NCBI GenBank assembly: GCA_963740945.1
Contig: CAVUGE010000032.1
Location: forward strand, 1 to 64,000
Direction of reading: 5' to 3'
Source: CAVQBP01 sp963740945
GTDB taxonomy: Bacteria; Bacteroidota; Ignavibacteria; Ignavibacteriales; Ignavibacteriaceae
Length of the DNA stretch: 64,000 nt
The notes under the pieces are model-generated. The model ran no database searches. It had not been told where the DNA came from and saw nothing but the letters and a program-made list of their open reading frames with translations. Shown piece after piece: positions 8,582-17,505 of the stretch (positions are counted from its first letter, which is position 1; each line of letters starts with the position of its first letter). The position numbers and the translations under genes are program-made.

Positions 8582-9127
8582 ATGAAACCAAAATATTTGT
8601 TACTCCCCGTTTTGATTCTTATCTCTGCATCAACTTTCATGGGATGCTTTGGTGTCGATAGTGACTTCCGGGAAGTAAAATCATTGGTTATGAACTCTAC
8701 AGATGATAGGTTTCAAAAAGATTTAGAATTTTCCGTTGGACCATTAGGCCTATCTCTTGCAAAAGTCATCGTAAAGCTAGATGATGATAATGAAGATGCG
8801 GAGGTAATACTTAATAATATTTCCGAAGTTCAAATCGGCATTTATAAAAAAAGCGGCTGGTCCGAACAACATTATGATTATTCCTTTTTTCATGATATCG
8901 ACACCAAGCTGGAAAAAGAAAACTGGCACTACATAGTTAGGCATATTGAAAATGGTGAAATTACCGGAGTTTATGTAAAATATCAGGACGAAAATATAAA
9001 TAAGATGTATGTAATCAATATCCAGAACGACAAACTTTCCCTAGTAAGAGTAGAGGGCAATCTTGAAAACATTATTACATACGCTATTAAAGATAAAGGT
9101 TTTGACCACGTTAGCTTCAACCATTAG
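8582..9127 (+). CDS. DUF4252-like lipoprotein
   Basis: This 181-residue protein starts with a signal ending in TFMGC, a plausible lipobox with the lipidated cysteine at residue 22. The body parallels its upstream neighbour: a helical N-terminal part, then KLEKENWHYIVRHIENGE followed by VYVKYQ, matching the neighbour's KNWDRIVHVKSGDE and NVFIKS. It is therefore a diverged paralogue within the same operon. The ATG at 8582 follows the neighbour's stop by one base, with AAAGGAG just upstream. Function unknown. It is the last gene of the ECF operon; repeat sequence follows. Confidence 0.75.
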   Translation: MKPKYLLLPVLILISASTFMGCFGVDSDFREVKSLVMNSTDDRFQKDLEFSVGPLGLSLAKVIVKLDDDNEDAEVILNNISEVQIGIYKKSGWSEQHYDYSFFHDIDTKLEKENWHYIVRHIENGEITGVYVKYQDENINKMYVINIQNDKLSLVRVEGNLENIITYAIKDKGFDHVSFNH

Positions 9128-9196
9128 GTAATCAGAATAAAAAAATCAGCTGACAAAACAGATTTTAACAACTATTGGACAGTTCTCATTACCTTC

Positions 9197-9345
9197 CCCA
9201 CATGGAGCAGACAACATGACAAATGCATAGTTATCATTGTAAATAAGCCTTTCCCTTTGCAAGGGAAAGGTTGGATAGGGTTTATTTAATTAAAGACATA
9301 CGGTATAAAACCAAAGTTTTTTAAGCGATAATTTACATTAATTAA
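9197..9345. repeat. Partial copy of the 250-bp repeat unit
   Basis: From the GACAACATGACA word through the CCTTTCCCTT / AAGGGAAAGG hairpin (loop TGC here) to AAGCGATAATTTA, this matches the 3' two thirds of the units at 6071-6795. The GCGAAAC hairpin is missing. The ECF operon is thus flanked on both sides by this repeat. Confidence 0.85.
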
Positions 9346-9380
9346 GATCATCACCCTCCCCGTAGGAAAAACTGCTCTCT

Positions 9381-11603
9381 TTATTCATTTAACATTTGTA
9401 CAGCCTTATCCAGATTATCACTAAATTTATCAATAATGTCTGAAACAACTTTAATCTGTTCATCTGCCTGCTTCCAGTCTCTCTGTTCTATTGCCTCCCT
9501 TACCCCCGGAATTGTTTTTACTCCATAACCCGTATAAAATCCCGGCGCATATATTTCATGAATATACCAGGGACGATTTGGAAGCCCTTCTTTATTTGTA
9601 AGAAACCGTTCACTCAAATAAAGTATTTCATTTAATTTCTTAAGATCTTCTGCCGGAAGTTTTTTACTTTCTTTCTTAAAATTCTTAATTGCAGAACTAT
9701 AAGATGAGGTACTGTTTTCTAACCTCGAAATGGAATTTTGAAGAGGAGCAAAATTTATATAAGGTACCGGCTCTTTTTTCTCCGGCGGTATATATGTTGT
9801 AGTTGGATCAGATGCATAAACATAATCACTGTCGTCAAGCCTCTTGTTCTTTTCCCTCGTTTCCTCCCTCATTTTATCTGTTAATTTCGTAATCTCATCA
9901 AAATATTCTTTAACTGTTTCGTAAAAATTTTCAAATTCAAACGGCAGAATTTCCGAATCGGCAAAATTTATTATTGAATGTCCGCCCGTTTTGGATAATA
10001 CAATCCCGTATTTAAAACCAGGATCACCGAATCTGATATAATGATCGTAGGAGTCATAAATAGAATGGTATTCTCCTCCGTCATTTTCTCCCCCATAGCC
10101 GATATCTAGTGATGCAATACCAGCATGCTGAAGAAACGGACTATAATCAGAGCCTGAACCGAGTGGATATATTTTCAAATCTTTCCCGCTTCGGGCATCC
10201 CTTTTTTCCTCATCATTACCATCCACTAATAATCTGGCACGCCATCTTTTTTCAATACTTATATTCTCTTCCGGATCGTTAATCCCGCCTGCAATTTGGT
10301 TAACAAAATGTTCCAGCGTATGAGACCCTCCGGCATATAAAAATCCTCTCCCGTTGCCATCCGAGTTTATATAAATTACTCCTTGTTGTTTCAATTCGTC
10401 TGCATGTTTTTCAACCCATTCCGTAGAACCGAATAAACCTTCTTCTTCTCCGTCCCATGCACAATAAATAATTGTACGCTTAGGTTTCCAGCCCGTTTTT
10501 AATAAATCACCCAAACCTTTAGCCTCTTCTAACATTGCCACCTGCCCGCTTATCGGATCTGCTGCACCGTTTACCCATGCATCTTGATGATTTCCTCTAA
10601 TCACCCATTCATCCGGATATTCGGTTCCTGGAATTTTTGCAATTACATCATATAAAGGAACCATATCCCAGTTAAACTCAACTTTTAAATGTACTATTGT
10701 CTTACCCGGTCCAAAATGATAAGTGATAGGTAAAGCACCTCTCCAATTTTCGGGTACAACCGGACCTTCAAGTGAACTAAGGAAATGCAGAGCATCCCCA
10801 TAAGAAATTGGCAGGACTGGAATCTTGGTTATTGTCTTTGCATCCTCTAATTTCAATCTTTTAGCATCATTTGTAGCACCCACAAACGGAGTTAAAGGGT
10901 CTCCGCTGTATTGCGGAAAATCAATTACTGAACCCCGCTGTACTCCATCTTCACTTCTAAATGCACCTTTGGGATAAACATCCCCCTGGTAATAGCCATC
11001 TCCTTTTGGATCCGAATAAATAATGCATCCTATAGCTCCATGTTCTGCTGCTACTTTCGGTTTTATTCCACGCCAGGCTGCTCCATAACGGGCAATAACT
11101 ATTTTTCCTTTTACGTCTATACCGTTTTCTGCCAACACTTCATAGTCCTTGGGAATTCCATAATTTACATATACTAATTCACCGGTAACATCACCATCTA
11201 TTGAATAGGCATTATAGGTTGCCAGTTGCTCATTTGTTTGGTCAGATGTTCGGTCTTCTTTTAATGGAGGTTCAAAAAGCTTTGCCTTATATTTTTGAGG
11301 TGCGGTCATTTCGAGTAATCTTGTCTTTGGTGTCGGAAATAAAACCTTAAATTCTTCTATCTCCGAATTGAATCCAAAAGATTTAAATAAAGAATCTATA
11401 TATAAAGCATTGCTTCTATCATAACTTGACCCAAGATGATGTGGATATGCCGATAGCCTTTTCATCCAGTTATCAAGATCATTTTTATTTAAATATGAAT
11501 CGAACCGCTTTTGTAAATCATTTAATTCTGATTCTTGAGCAAATGATAAATTAAAACACAAAAAGAAAATAAAAAGAAGAAGAAGTTTAAAACAATATTT
11601 CAT
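9381..11603 (-). CDS. M28 metallopeptidase, glutamate carboxypeptidase II-like
   Basis: The 740-residue secreted protein has a signal peptide (about 1-22), a PA domain inserted at about 130-300, an M28 zinc peptidase core (about 335-560) and a C-terminal helical dimerisation domain of the transferrin-receptor type (about 600-730). Zinc ligands are visible as His in GNHQDAW, Asp in GAADP, the Glu pair in DGEEEG, Asp in NSDGNG and His in EYHSIYDS. This is the order found in N-acetylated alpha-linked acidic dipeptidases. It probably cleaves small peptides with acidic C-terminal residues outside the cytoplasm. The gene stands alone, with repeat DNA downstream. The ATG is at 11603. Confidence 0.92.
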   Translation of the reverse strand: MKYCFKLLLLFIFFLCFNLSFAQESELNDLQKRFDSYLNKNDLDNWMKRLSAYPHHLGSSYDRSNALYIDSLFKSFGFNSEIEEFKVLFPTPKTRLLEMTAPQKYKAKLFEPPLKEDRTSDQTNEQLATYNAYSIDGDVTGELVYVNYGIPKDYEVLAENGIDVKGKIVIARYGAAWRGIKPKVAAEHGAIGCIIYSDPKGDGYYQGDVYPKGAFRSEDGVQRGSVIDFPQYSGDPLTPFVGATNDAKRLKLEDAKTITKIPVLPISYGDALHFLSSLEGPVVPENWRGALPITYHFGPGKTIVHLKVEFNWDMVPLYDVIAKIPGTEYPDEWVIRGNHQDAWVNGAADPISGQVAMLEEAKGLGDLLKTGWKPKRTIIYCAWDGEEEGLFGSTEWVEKHADELKQQGVIYINSDGNGRGFLYAGGSHTLEHFVNQIAGGINDPEENISIEKRWRARLLVDGNDEEKRDARSGKDLKIYPLGSGSDYSPFLQHAGIASLDIGYGGENDGGEYHSIYDSYDHYIRFGDPGFKYGIVLSKTGGHSIINFADSEILPFEFENFYETVKEYFDEITKLTDKMREETREKNKRLDDSDYVYASDPTTTYIPPEKKEPVPYINFAPLQNSISRLENSTSSYSSAIKNFKKESKKLPAEDLKKLNEILYLSERFLTNKEGLPNRPWYIHEIYAPGFYTGYGVKTIPGVREAIEQRDWKQADEQIKVVSDIIDKFSDNLDKAVQMLNE

Positions 11604-11699
11604 ACTACTGCCCTAATATTACTTGAGGAATATTTTATGATATTTAATATTTCAATATACTCTTCTTAAATGAAGTTAAGCAAGAACCGTTATCCCGAA

Positions 11700-11830
11700 T
11701 AATTCTCTTTCACCTCAGAATAATCAACGTTCTCCTGCCGCCCTATACCCTTTGTCCTAACCCAATGCCCTTGCATTATACCTTGCCCTTTCCGCATTCC
11801 ATTTTCCATTCCCCCCTTTGTTTTTTGCAA
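11700..11830. repeat. Low-complexity array abutting a stop codon
   Basis: Read on the minus strand it is a drifting run of GGAATGGAAAATGG- and AAGGGCAAGG-like words with a period near 9-10, starting right at the stop of the lytic transglycosylase gene. No gene is seen. Confidence 0.55.
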
Positions 11831-12766
11831 CTACTCAATCATCTTTATGCTTCCCTTTTCCGGCATTTTCAAAATATACACCTTATCCCTTTGACTTGTT
11901 AAAGTCGTATCTCTTAACCAGGGATTATACATCTTTAATATCTTGTAATTGAGTCCGTTCTTAATAGCGAAATCTGCCAGATTAGGAATAAAGTAATCAA
12001 TTTTCATCGAAGTAGTTAAAAGCGGCTGATAAAGATCTTGAGGTCTCAGATCAAATCCATATTTCTTAGGATCATTTAATATCTCTTTCACTGCAATAAT
12101 TCTTGCAATATATCTGGAAGTTTCACTTCCGAAAATCAAATTATAATAGTTTGTTGATTTCTGTCTCGCTATCTGTCTTTCGAGTCCATTCGTACCGAAA
12201 TTATAAGCAGCCGCTGCCATAGTCCAGCTTTTAAATTCATTATAAGCATCTAAAAAATATTTACAAGCTGCCTCCGTTGACTTTTCAACATTATACCTTT
12301 CATCAATCTGGGAATCTACTTCAAGCCCGTATTTTCTTGCAGCATCTTCTGTTAATTGCCAAAAACCTGTAGCTCCGACAGGAGAAATAACATTTTCCAG
12401 CCCGCTTTCGATTACTGCTACATACTTGAAATCATCAGGTATATTATTTTCTTTCAATATAGGTTCGATAACAGGAAACCACCTGTTTTTTCTTTTAATC
12501 GAGAGAATCGTCGCCGAATGCCAGTAAGTATTAACTAAAAATTCCCTGTCAATTCTTTCATATACTTCAAAATTTTCAACGGGAACCTTTTCACCGGCAA
12601 ATGATAAATCATCAGGTATTTCCGGAGAAATAATCCTATAACCTTGCGGGAAGTCTTCCGACTTTCCGGATACATTTTTATCAGTTAAAAATAAAAAACT
12701 CGAAATTATTAAAATACATGACGCCGTTATAAATCCAAGTAGAAAAAAATAATATTTAGATTTCAT
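11831..12766 (-). CDS. Lytic murein transglycosylase, SLT domain
   Basis: Starting at ATG 12766 (MKSKYYF) the protein has 311 residues; a TTG three codons further up is the only longer option. An N-terminal membrane anchor or signal (about 5-25) precedes an SLT domain (about 100-230). The catalytic glutamate lies in AVIESGLEN, followed by SPVGATGFWQ and AAAAYNFGTNG, typical of MltD/Slt70-type enzymes. It cleaves the MurNAc-GlcNAc bond with formation of 1,6-anhydro ends. The C-terminal 70 residues, with ITSMKIDYFIP-like and YNPWLRD text, resemble the linker after the SLT domain in MltD proteins; no complete LysM motif is evident. It diverges from traB across the 18-bp array. Confidence 0.9.
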   Translation of the reverse strand: MKSKYYFFLLGFITASCILIISSFLFLTDKNVSGKSEDFPQGYRIISPEIPDDLSFAGEKVPVENFEVYERIDREFLVNTYWHSATILSIKRKNRWFPVIEPILKENNIPDDFKYVAVIESGLENVISPVGATGFWQLTEDAARKYGLEVDSQIDERYNVEKSTEAACKYFLDAYNEFKSWTMAAAAYNFGTNGLERQIARQKSTNYYNLIFGSETSRYIARIIAVKEILNDPKKYGFDLRPQDLYQPLLTTSMKIDYFIPNLADFAIKNGLNYKILKMYNPWLRDTTLTSQRDKVYILKMPEKGSIKMIE

Positions 12767-12900
12767 ACTTACCAATCCATTATTAAATCTTAGCAGCTTA
12801 ATTATTAAAATTTCAACTTTATATATAAATAAAATAATATTTATCTTAAAGACATATACTCCTGAAACTGATAAAATTGAAACAAATTCTATTCCACCTT
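12767..12900. other. AT-rich leader between divergent genes
   Basis: An AT-rich region upstream of the lytic transglycosylase gene. Nothing recognisable beyond AT richness; it should hold that gene's promoter. Confidence 0.35.
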
Positions 12901-13056
12901 ACTCATACTCATACTCGTAATCGTACTCGTTCTCGTAATCGTACTCGTTCTCGTAATCGTACTCGTTCTCGTAATCGTACTCGTTCTCGTAATCGTACTC
13001 GTTCTCGTAATCGTACTCGTTCTCGTAATCGTACTCGTTCTCGTTCTCGAACTCGG
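12901..13056. repeat. 18-bp tandem array, seven perfect copies
   Basis: The unit CTCGTAATCGTACTCGTT is repeated seven times without change from 12914 to 13039, with degenerate hexamers on either side. The unit is three hexamers, TCGTAA, TCGTAC and TCGTTC. Open frames cross it on both strands (R-N-R-T-R-S and T-S-T-I-T-R repeats), but they lack ribosome sites and follow from the repeat. It lies in the divergent promoter region between the transglycosylase and traB genes. There are no spacers, so it is not a CRISPR array. Confidence 0.95.
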
Positions 13057-13204
13057 CAGTTTGTTTATCAAAAGATTAACACCGTGGCTTTAGCCCGGTG
13101 GCACAATCAATAAGCTCTCACCCCATAATCTTGCAATTTTGCAATTTTGTAATCTTTAATTCTAAAATCCTTATATTTACTTGATATTTTATTAAGTAAC
13201 AAAA

Positions 13205-14395
13205 ATGTTTATGACCCAAAATATTCGAAATTATCCTCCGGACGTTTCAATTATAAAAGATATTGAAAGAGAATTTATAGTAATTGGAACAGCGCATATT
13301 TCAAAACAATCATCAGATCTAGTAAAGGAAGTTATAGAAAAAGAAATTCCTGACTGTGTCTGTGTTGAACTTGATTCACAGAGATATAAATCTATTTCTG
13401 AAAAAAATAAGTGGGAATCTCTCGACATTAAGCAAGTTATAAAAGAAAAGCAGCTTACAACTCTTTTCATAAATATAATCCTCGCCTCTTATCAAAAAAA
13501 ATTAGGTGAAAAACTAGGAGTTAGGCCCGGTACAGAAATGCTGAATGCTATTAATACTGCAAAAAATCTCGGATTGCGGATTGCTCTTTGCGATAGGGAA
13601 ATCAGAATTACCCTTAGAAGAGCCTGGAATTCAATGTCCTTCTGGCAGAAATTTAAATTGTTAGGCTCCGGCTTTGCAGGAATATTTGATAGTATAGAAT
13701 TGACTGAGGAGAAGCTCAATGAACTTAAAGAAAAAGATGCACTTTCGGAAATGATGCAGCAATTAGGCAAATCTCTCCCCGTTTTGAAAAAAGTTTTAAT
13801 CGATGAGCGCGATATTTATCTAAGTAAAAAAATAAGAGAAGCACCAGGAAATAAGATTGTCGCAGTTGTAGGTGCAGGACATGTAAAGGGTATTTGTGAA
13901 GAATTAGAAAATAAAAGAGATATAGATCTAAAGGAACTCGAAATTATCCCTCCTTCTTCGGCTGCTGTTAAAATTATCGGCTGGAGTATACCGGCTATTA
14001 TTATTGCATCTATTATTTTGATCGGATACAATAAAGGTATAACTGCTGCTCAGGATAATATCTTATATTGGATTTTAGCTAATGGTATTCCCTGTTCTAT
14101 CGGGGCTATCTTTGCAGTTGCACACCCTTTTACTATAATTGTCTCGTTTTTCGCTGCTCCCATTACAAGCCTAAGCCCACTTATAGGTGCAGGTTACGTT
14201 GCCGCTTTTGTTCAGGCTTACTATCAGCCCCCCCTTGTAAAGGAATTCCAAACAGTTTCCGATGATATAAGAAAATTGAGCAGATGGTGGAAAAATAAAT
14301 TATTAAAAGTACTTTTAGTTTTCATTCTAACAGGACTGGGTAGCATGATCGGGACTTATGTTGGAGCCTATGAAATTATCTCCAACCTCTTTTAA
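13205..14395 (+). CDS. TraB/GumN family protein with membrane domain
   Basis: The 396-residue protein has an N-terminal TraB domain (about 15-245) and a C-terminal membrane part (about 255-395) with four or so hydrophobic segments. The conserved GTAHISKQS motif near residue 30, the CVELD motif and GAGHVKGI near residue 220 are the hallmarks of the family, whose members share a fold with Tiki-type metalloproteases. The role in free-living bacteria is not established, and the old name pheromone shutdown protein is misleading. ATG at 13205 is used; ATG at 13211 is equally possible. It is one of the few plus-strand genes here and stands alone, with a repeat hairpin directly after its stop. Confidence 0.88.
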   Translation: MFMTQNIRNYPPDVSIIKDIEREFIVIGTAHISKQSSDLVKEVIEKEIPDCVCVELDSQRYKSISEKNKWESLDIKQVIKEKQLTTLFINIILASYQKKLGEKLGVRPGTEMLNAINTAKNLGLRIALCDREIRITLRRAWNSMSFWQKFKLLGSGFAGIFDSIELTEEKLNELKEKDALSEMMQQLGKSLPVLKKVLIDERDIYLSKKIREAPGNKIVAVVGAGHVKGICEELENKRDIDLKELEIIPPSSAAVKIIGWSIPAIIIASIILIGYNKGITAAQDNILYWILANGIPCSIGAIFAVAHPFTIIVSFFAAPITSLSPLIGAGYVAAFVQAYYQPPLVKEFQTVSDDIRKLSRWWKNKLLKVLLVFILTGLGSMIGTYVGAYEIISNLF

Positions 14396-14409
14396 TTACT
14401 CCCCGGAGC

Positions 14410-14450
14410 TGCTTCTCTTGTAACGCGAAATTCCGTTTCGCAAAGAAGCA
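14410..14450. repeat. Hairpin fragment of the 250-bp repeat family
   Basis: GCGAAAT-TCC-GTTTCGC lies inside a 7-bp outer arm TGCTTCT / AGAAGCA. The inner sequence matches the units at 6071-6795, but the outer arm is a different sequence that still pairs. It lies just after the traB stop and may act as its terminator. Confidence 0.75.
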
Positions 14451-14531
14451 CTATAGATATTACCAATTTGTCCCAAGACATAAATGAAATAAATAACTTA
14501 AAATGTGTCATCTTTCCATTTATTTGGACAT

Positions 14532-14563
14532 AAAAAAAACCGCCCAAACTTGAGCGGCTTTTT
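14532..14563. terminator. Bidirectional intrinsic terminator
   Basis: An 8-bp stem (AAAGCCGC / GCGGTTTT, one G-T pair) with a 10-base loop has A and T runs on both sides. On the minus strand it ends the rpoD transcript with a T run; on the plus strand it could end traB. Confidence 0.85.
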
Positions 14564-14568
14564 CTATT

Positions 14569-14604
14569 AACTTTTAACCATTAACGATTAACGATTAACG
14601 ATTG
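14569..14604. repeat. Heptamer array TTAACGA next to rpoD stop
   Basis: Read on the minus strand, TCGTTAA is repeated about three times perfectly plus degenerate copies, starting three bases after the rpoD stop codon. The period of 7 places TAA in all three frames. Confidence 0.75.
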
Positions 14605-14606
14605 CA

Positions 14607-15464
14607 TTATCCTAAATAAGCTTTTAATCTTTTGCTTTGAGGAGAATGTCTTAAGTTTCTAATTGCTTTTTCTTTTATTTGTCTTACTCTTTCACGGGTA
14701 AGATTAAATCTCTCTCCAATTTCTTCTAAAGTTGCAGAACGTTCTCCTCCGATACCGAAATAAAGCCTTATAACTTCAGCTTCTTTTTCGGTTAAACCGG
14801 AAAGTATATTTGCAACTTCATTCTTGAGAGATTCCGTCATTAAATTTCCATCAGGAGAAGGCTGTTGATCATTAGGCAGTACATCTATCAAGCTGTTCTT
14901 ATCATCATCACCTGAAAAAGGAGCGTCCATCGAAACATGTCTTCCTGAAATCTGCAATGCATAAGCAACATCATCTGCACTCATATCCAGAATTGATGCA
15001 AGTTCAGTAGTAGTAGGAGTTCTTTCATATTCTTGCTCCAGATCACGGTATGCTTTACCAATCTTACTCAATGAACCTACTCTGTTTAAAGGCAGTCTAA
15101 CCATTCTCGATTGATCGGCGATCGCCTGCATTATTGACTGTCTTATCCACCATACTGCATATGAAATAAACTTGAAGCCGCGTGTCTCATCGAACTTCTG
15201 AGCCGCTTTAATCAAACCAAGATTGCCTTCGTTAATTAAATCACCTAAAGATAAACCCTGATTCTGAAATTGCTTGGCAACACTTACTACGAACCGGAGA
15301 TTTGCTTTGGTTAATGATTCCAACGCTAGTTTATCACCTTTTTTTATACGTATTGCTAATTCTATTTCCTGATTAGGGGTTAAAAGATCAACTTTTCCAA
15401 TTTCCTGCAAATACTGGTCTAAGGACTTACTTTCTCTGTTGGTGAATTGCTTGGTTATTTTCAA
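14607..15464 (-). CDS. rpoD: Principal RNA polymerase sigma factor, Bacteroidota type
   Basis: The 285-residue protein is a short primary sigma factor without the long N-terminal regions of proteobacterial RpoD. Region 1.2 starts at SLDQYLQEIG, region 2 holds NLRFVVSVAKQ and the promoter-melting ISYAVWWIRQSIMQAI, region 3 follows, and region 4 has the helix-turn-helix ATLEEIGERFNLTRERVRQI. It directs RNA polymerase to housekeeping promoters. No ATG is available: TAA lies directly before a TTG at 15464, with AGGAGA seven bases upstream, so TTG is the start. The resulting N-terminus, (M)KITKQFTNRES, matches the family. Gene alone, with an intrinsic terminator 40 bases downstream. Confidence 0.96.
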   Translation of the reverse strand: MKITKQFTNRESKSLDQYLQEIGKVDLLTPNQEIELAIRIKKGDKLALESLTKANLRFVVSVAKQFQNQGLSLGDLINEGNLGLIKAAQKFDETRGFKFISYAVWWIRQSIMQAIADQSRMVRLPLNRVGSLSKIGKAYRDLEQEYERTPTTTELASILDMSADDVAYALQISGRHVSMDAPFSGDDDKNSLIDVLPNDQQPSPDGNLMTESLKNEVANILSGLTEKEAEVIRLYFGIGGERSATLEEIGERFNLTRERVRQIKEKAIRNLRHSPQSKRLKAYLG

Positions 15465-15671
15465 TTATTATCTCCTATTTTGATACATTAATTTATTAAA
15501 CACTACTATAATAGACGAAATTAAGATTAGATTTGTTCCCACAAATAATTAAAAATTTAAACAGCAGCAAAGTTAATCACATGGAGATTAAAAAAAAAGA
15601 GAAATATTATGCCCCTATACTCTTTATTCTATAAATGTTAAAATTATTACTCAATATGTGCTATAAAACAC

Positions 15672-16619
15672 TTATTTTTTTGTGGTTAAAGCAAATAAAT
15701 CAGTGTTATCAAAAAAGAAACCTGCCGGGTTCTCCTTTACTCCATTGTGCTCTACTTCATAATGAAGATGAGGCCCGGTTGATAAACCTGAATCACCTGT
15801 TTTTGCTATAATACTCCCTCTTGTAATTTTTTGCCCCTCTTTGACAAGCACTTTAGATAAATGTGCGTAAATTGTGTGATATCCGAAACCATGATCAAGT
15901 TCAACTGCAAGCCCATATCCCCCTTTACGGCCAACAAAGGATACCCTGCCATTTCCTGTGGCATATACTGACGTACCTATATCTGCTATAAAGTCCAAAC
16001 CTTCATGCATTCGCCTAATGTGGAGAATTGGATGCATTCTTAATCCGAATCCGTCGGAAATAACCCCTTCACAAGGCTGGATTGCAGGAATACATAAACT
16101 TAATTTTCTATTTTCCTTTAATTGATTGGAAATTTCCGAAAATTGCTGCTTTTCAAAATCAATCTTTCTTGAAATTTCATCGACAAATGAAGATGCTTTT
16201 CTTAATTCGTCCTCTGCATCATTTGATAAAAAATCTATAGAATTATCAAAATAGCCGCCGCCTACACCAACTTTTAACTCGTCATCGGAAATCGGATGTA
16301 AATTTACAGCTAGTCTAAGATCATTATTTGTTTTAGCTAAACTGTCTATTTTAACTGATAATTCCTTATAATTAGACATCATAGCTTTTAATTCTTTTTT
16401 TAAAGATTTATTCTCGGAACGTAAAGATTGTATATTAAAATCAGGTGAGCCAAGGATTGAGAAAATACTATAACTGCCGAAAATCACACTAAATATAGTT
16501 AAAACAATTAAGATTCTTTTTGAAGCAAAATTTTTTTGACTACTTGAAATATAGATTTTTTGACCGTTAGTTATATAAACTTTAGACCTTTTTAATTTAA
16601 ATAAACGAAATAACGACAT
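15672..16619 (-). CDS. M23 family peptidoglycan endopeptidase
   Basis: A 315-residue inner-membrane protein: a short cytoplasmic start, one membrane helix at about 34-55, a coiled-coil region (about 62-165, heptad-like K/L/E repeats) and a C-terminal LytM/M23 domain (about 180-300). The zinc and active-site motifs are RMHEGLDF (His and Asp), a YHTIYAHL segment and GPHLHYEV (HxH), so it should be catalytically active. Proteins of this layout cut peptide cross-links of the cell wall during growth or division and resemble the MepM/YebA group. Gene stands alone between rpoD and a porin-like gene, with the ATG at 16619. Confidence 0.9.
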   Translation of the reverse strand: MSLFRLFKLKRSKVYITNGQKIYISSSQKNFASKRILIVLTIFSVIFGSYSIFSILGSPDFNIQSLRSENKSLKKELKAMMSNYKELSVKIDSLAKTNNDLRLAVNLHPISDDELKVGVGGGYFDNSIDFLSNDAEDELRKASSFVDEISRKIDFEKQQFSEISNQLKENRKLSLCIPAIQPCEGVISDGFGLRMHPILHIRRMHEGLDFIADIGTSVYATGNGRVSFVGRKGGYGLAVELDHGFGYHTIYAHLSKVLVKEGQKITRGSIIAKTGDSGLSTGPHLHYEVEHNGVKENPAGFFFDNTDLFALTTKK

Positions 16620-16754
16620 TATACCTGTATTATTTTATGTAAAAAAACTTTAATATCTTAATGAAATAGAAGAAGGTTCTTAATATAACAAAAGAAATTT
16701 TTTAGATCAAAGAAATAGAAATTAAAACAGCAATCCCTCAATTCTATTAATTAT

Positions 16755-17372
16755 TTATTTTTGTAAATAATAGCGAACTCCTGCTGTCAAATTGGTTCCA
16801 CTGAACTTATCCCTATAATATATATTATCGCTTCGAATGTGGTTGTATTGTACCTCTCCGAATAACGATATGTTTGAATCTGATAATCTATGCTCTATAT
16901 CTGCACCGCCGAAAAAACCATAGAGACTCTGATTATCTAATTTCTGAAGTTCTTCTCCGTTTAATACAGCCTGGTGATTAACCAGTGAATATGTAAAACC
17001 AAGAGAAAATGCTAATGTCCAGTCCTCTTTTAAGAAAATACCGTATCTAAAGCCAGAATTATAAATTAATTGACTAAATGAAGCAGTTGCCTGAACAAGC
17101 TCATTTATCGGTTCAACTTGTTCATAAGCTGCAAAATCTGATTTTGATGTATAAGATATCCTATTATAAAAATATAGATGGTTAGTAATTGGAATCCCGA
17201 GCCCCGTTAGAAATAATACGTTAGGGAAATACCTTGTCCTAATTTCTTCCTGAGATGAAGATGAAACTATACCCATTCCACCTGTAATGAATACTGATTT
17301 CTTAGGTATATAATCTTGTGCTTTTGTTATTATTGGAATAACAAATATTAAGACAGTAACTATATATTTCAT
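16755..17372 (-). CDS. Outer-membrane beta-barrel protein, unknown
   Basis: A 205-residue protein with a signal peptide (about 1-18, ITKAQ) followed by alternating hydrophobic-polar strands, many aromatic residues and a C-terminal strand ending TAGVRYYLQK. This is the pattern of a small eight-stranded OmpA/OmpX-like barrel. I do not recognise a specific family. The gene is flanked by the M23 endopeptidase and a MATE exporter with gaps of over 100 bases on both sides, so it is probably a single-gene unit. The ATG is at 17372. Confidence 0.7.
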   Translation of the reverse strand: MKYIVTVLIFVIPIITKAQDYIPKKSVFITGGMGIVSSSSQEEIRTRYFPNVLFLTGLGIPITNHLYFYNRISYTSKSDFAAYEQVEPINELVQATASFSQLIYNSGFRYGIFLKEDWTLAFSLGFTYSLVNHQAVLNGEELQKLDNQSLYGFFGGADIEHRLSDSNISLFGEVQYNHIRSDNIYYRDKFSGTNLTAGVRYYLQK

Positions 17373-17505
17373 ACACTTATGGAAATGTTAAACCCAACCT
17401 AATTAATTAAAACTTAAATAGCAACTAAAAATTCATCGAAAAATCTTTAATTATTCTCCTCCTTCAATTCGGAAGTTTTTTAAGGTGATATTTCCCCATT
17501 TTATA

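Noticed and set aside
12914..13039. Possible CRISPR array
   Set aside because: The repeats are head to tail without spacers, and no cas genes are in the window.
12877..13113. Open frame coding R-N-R-T-R-S repeats, and its minus-strand counterpart
   Set aside because: Both frames are by-products of the 18-bp array: the period is a multiple of 3 and the unit has no stop. No ribosome site precedes either.
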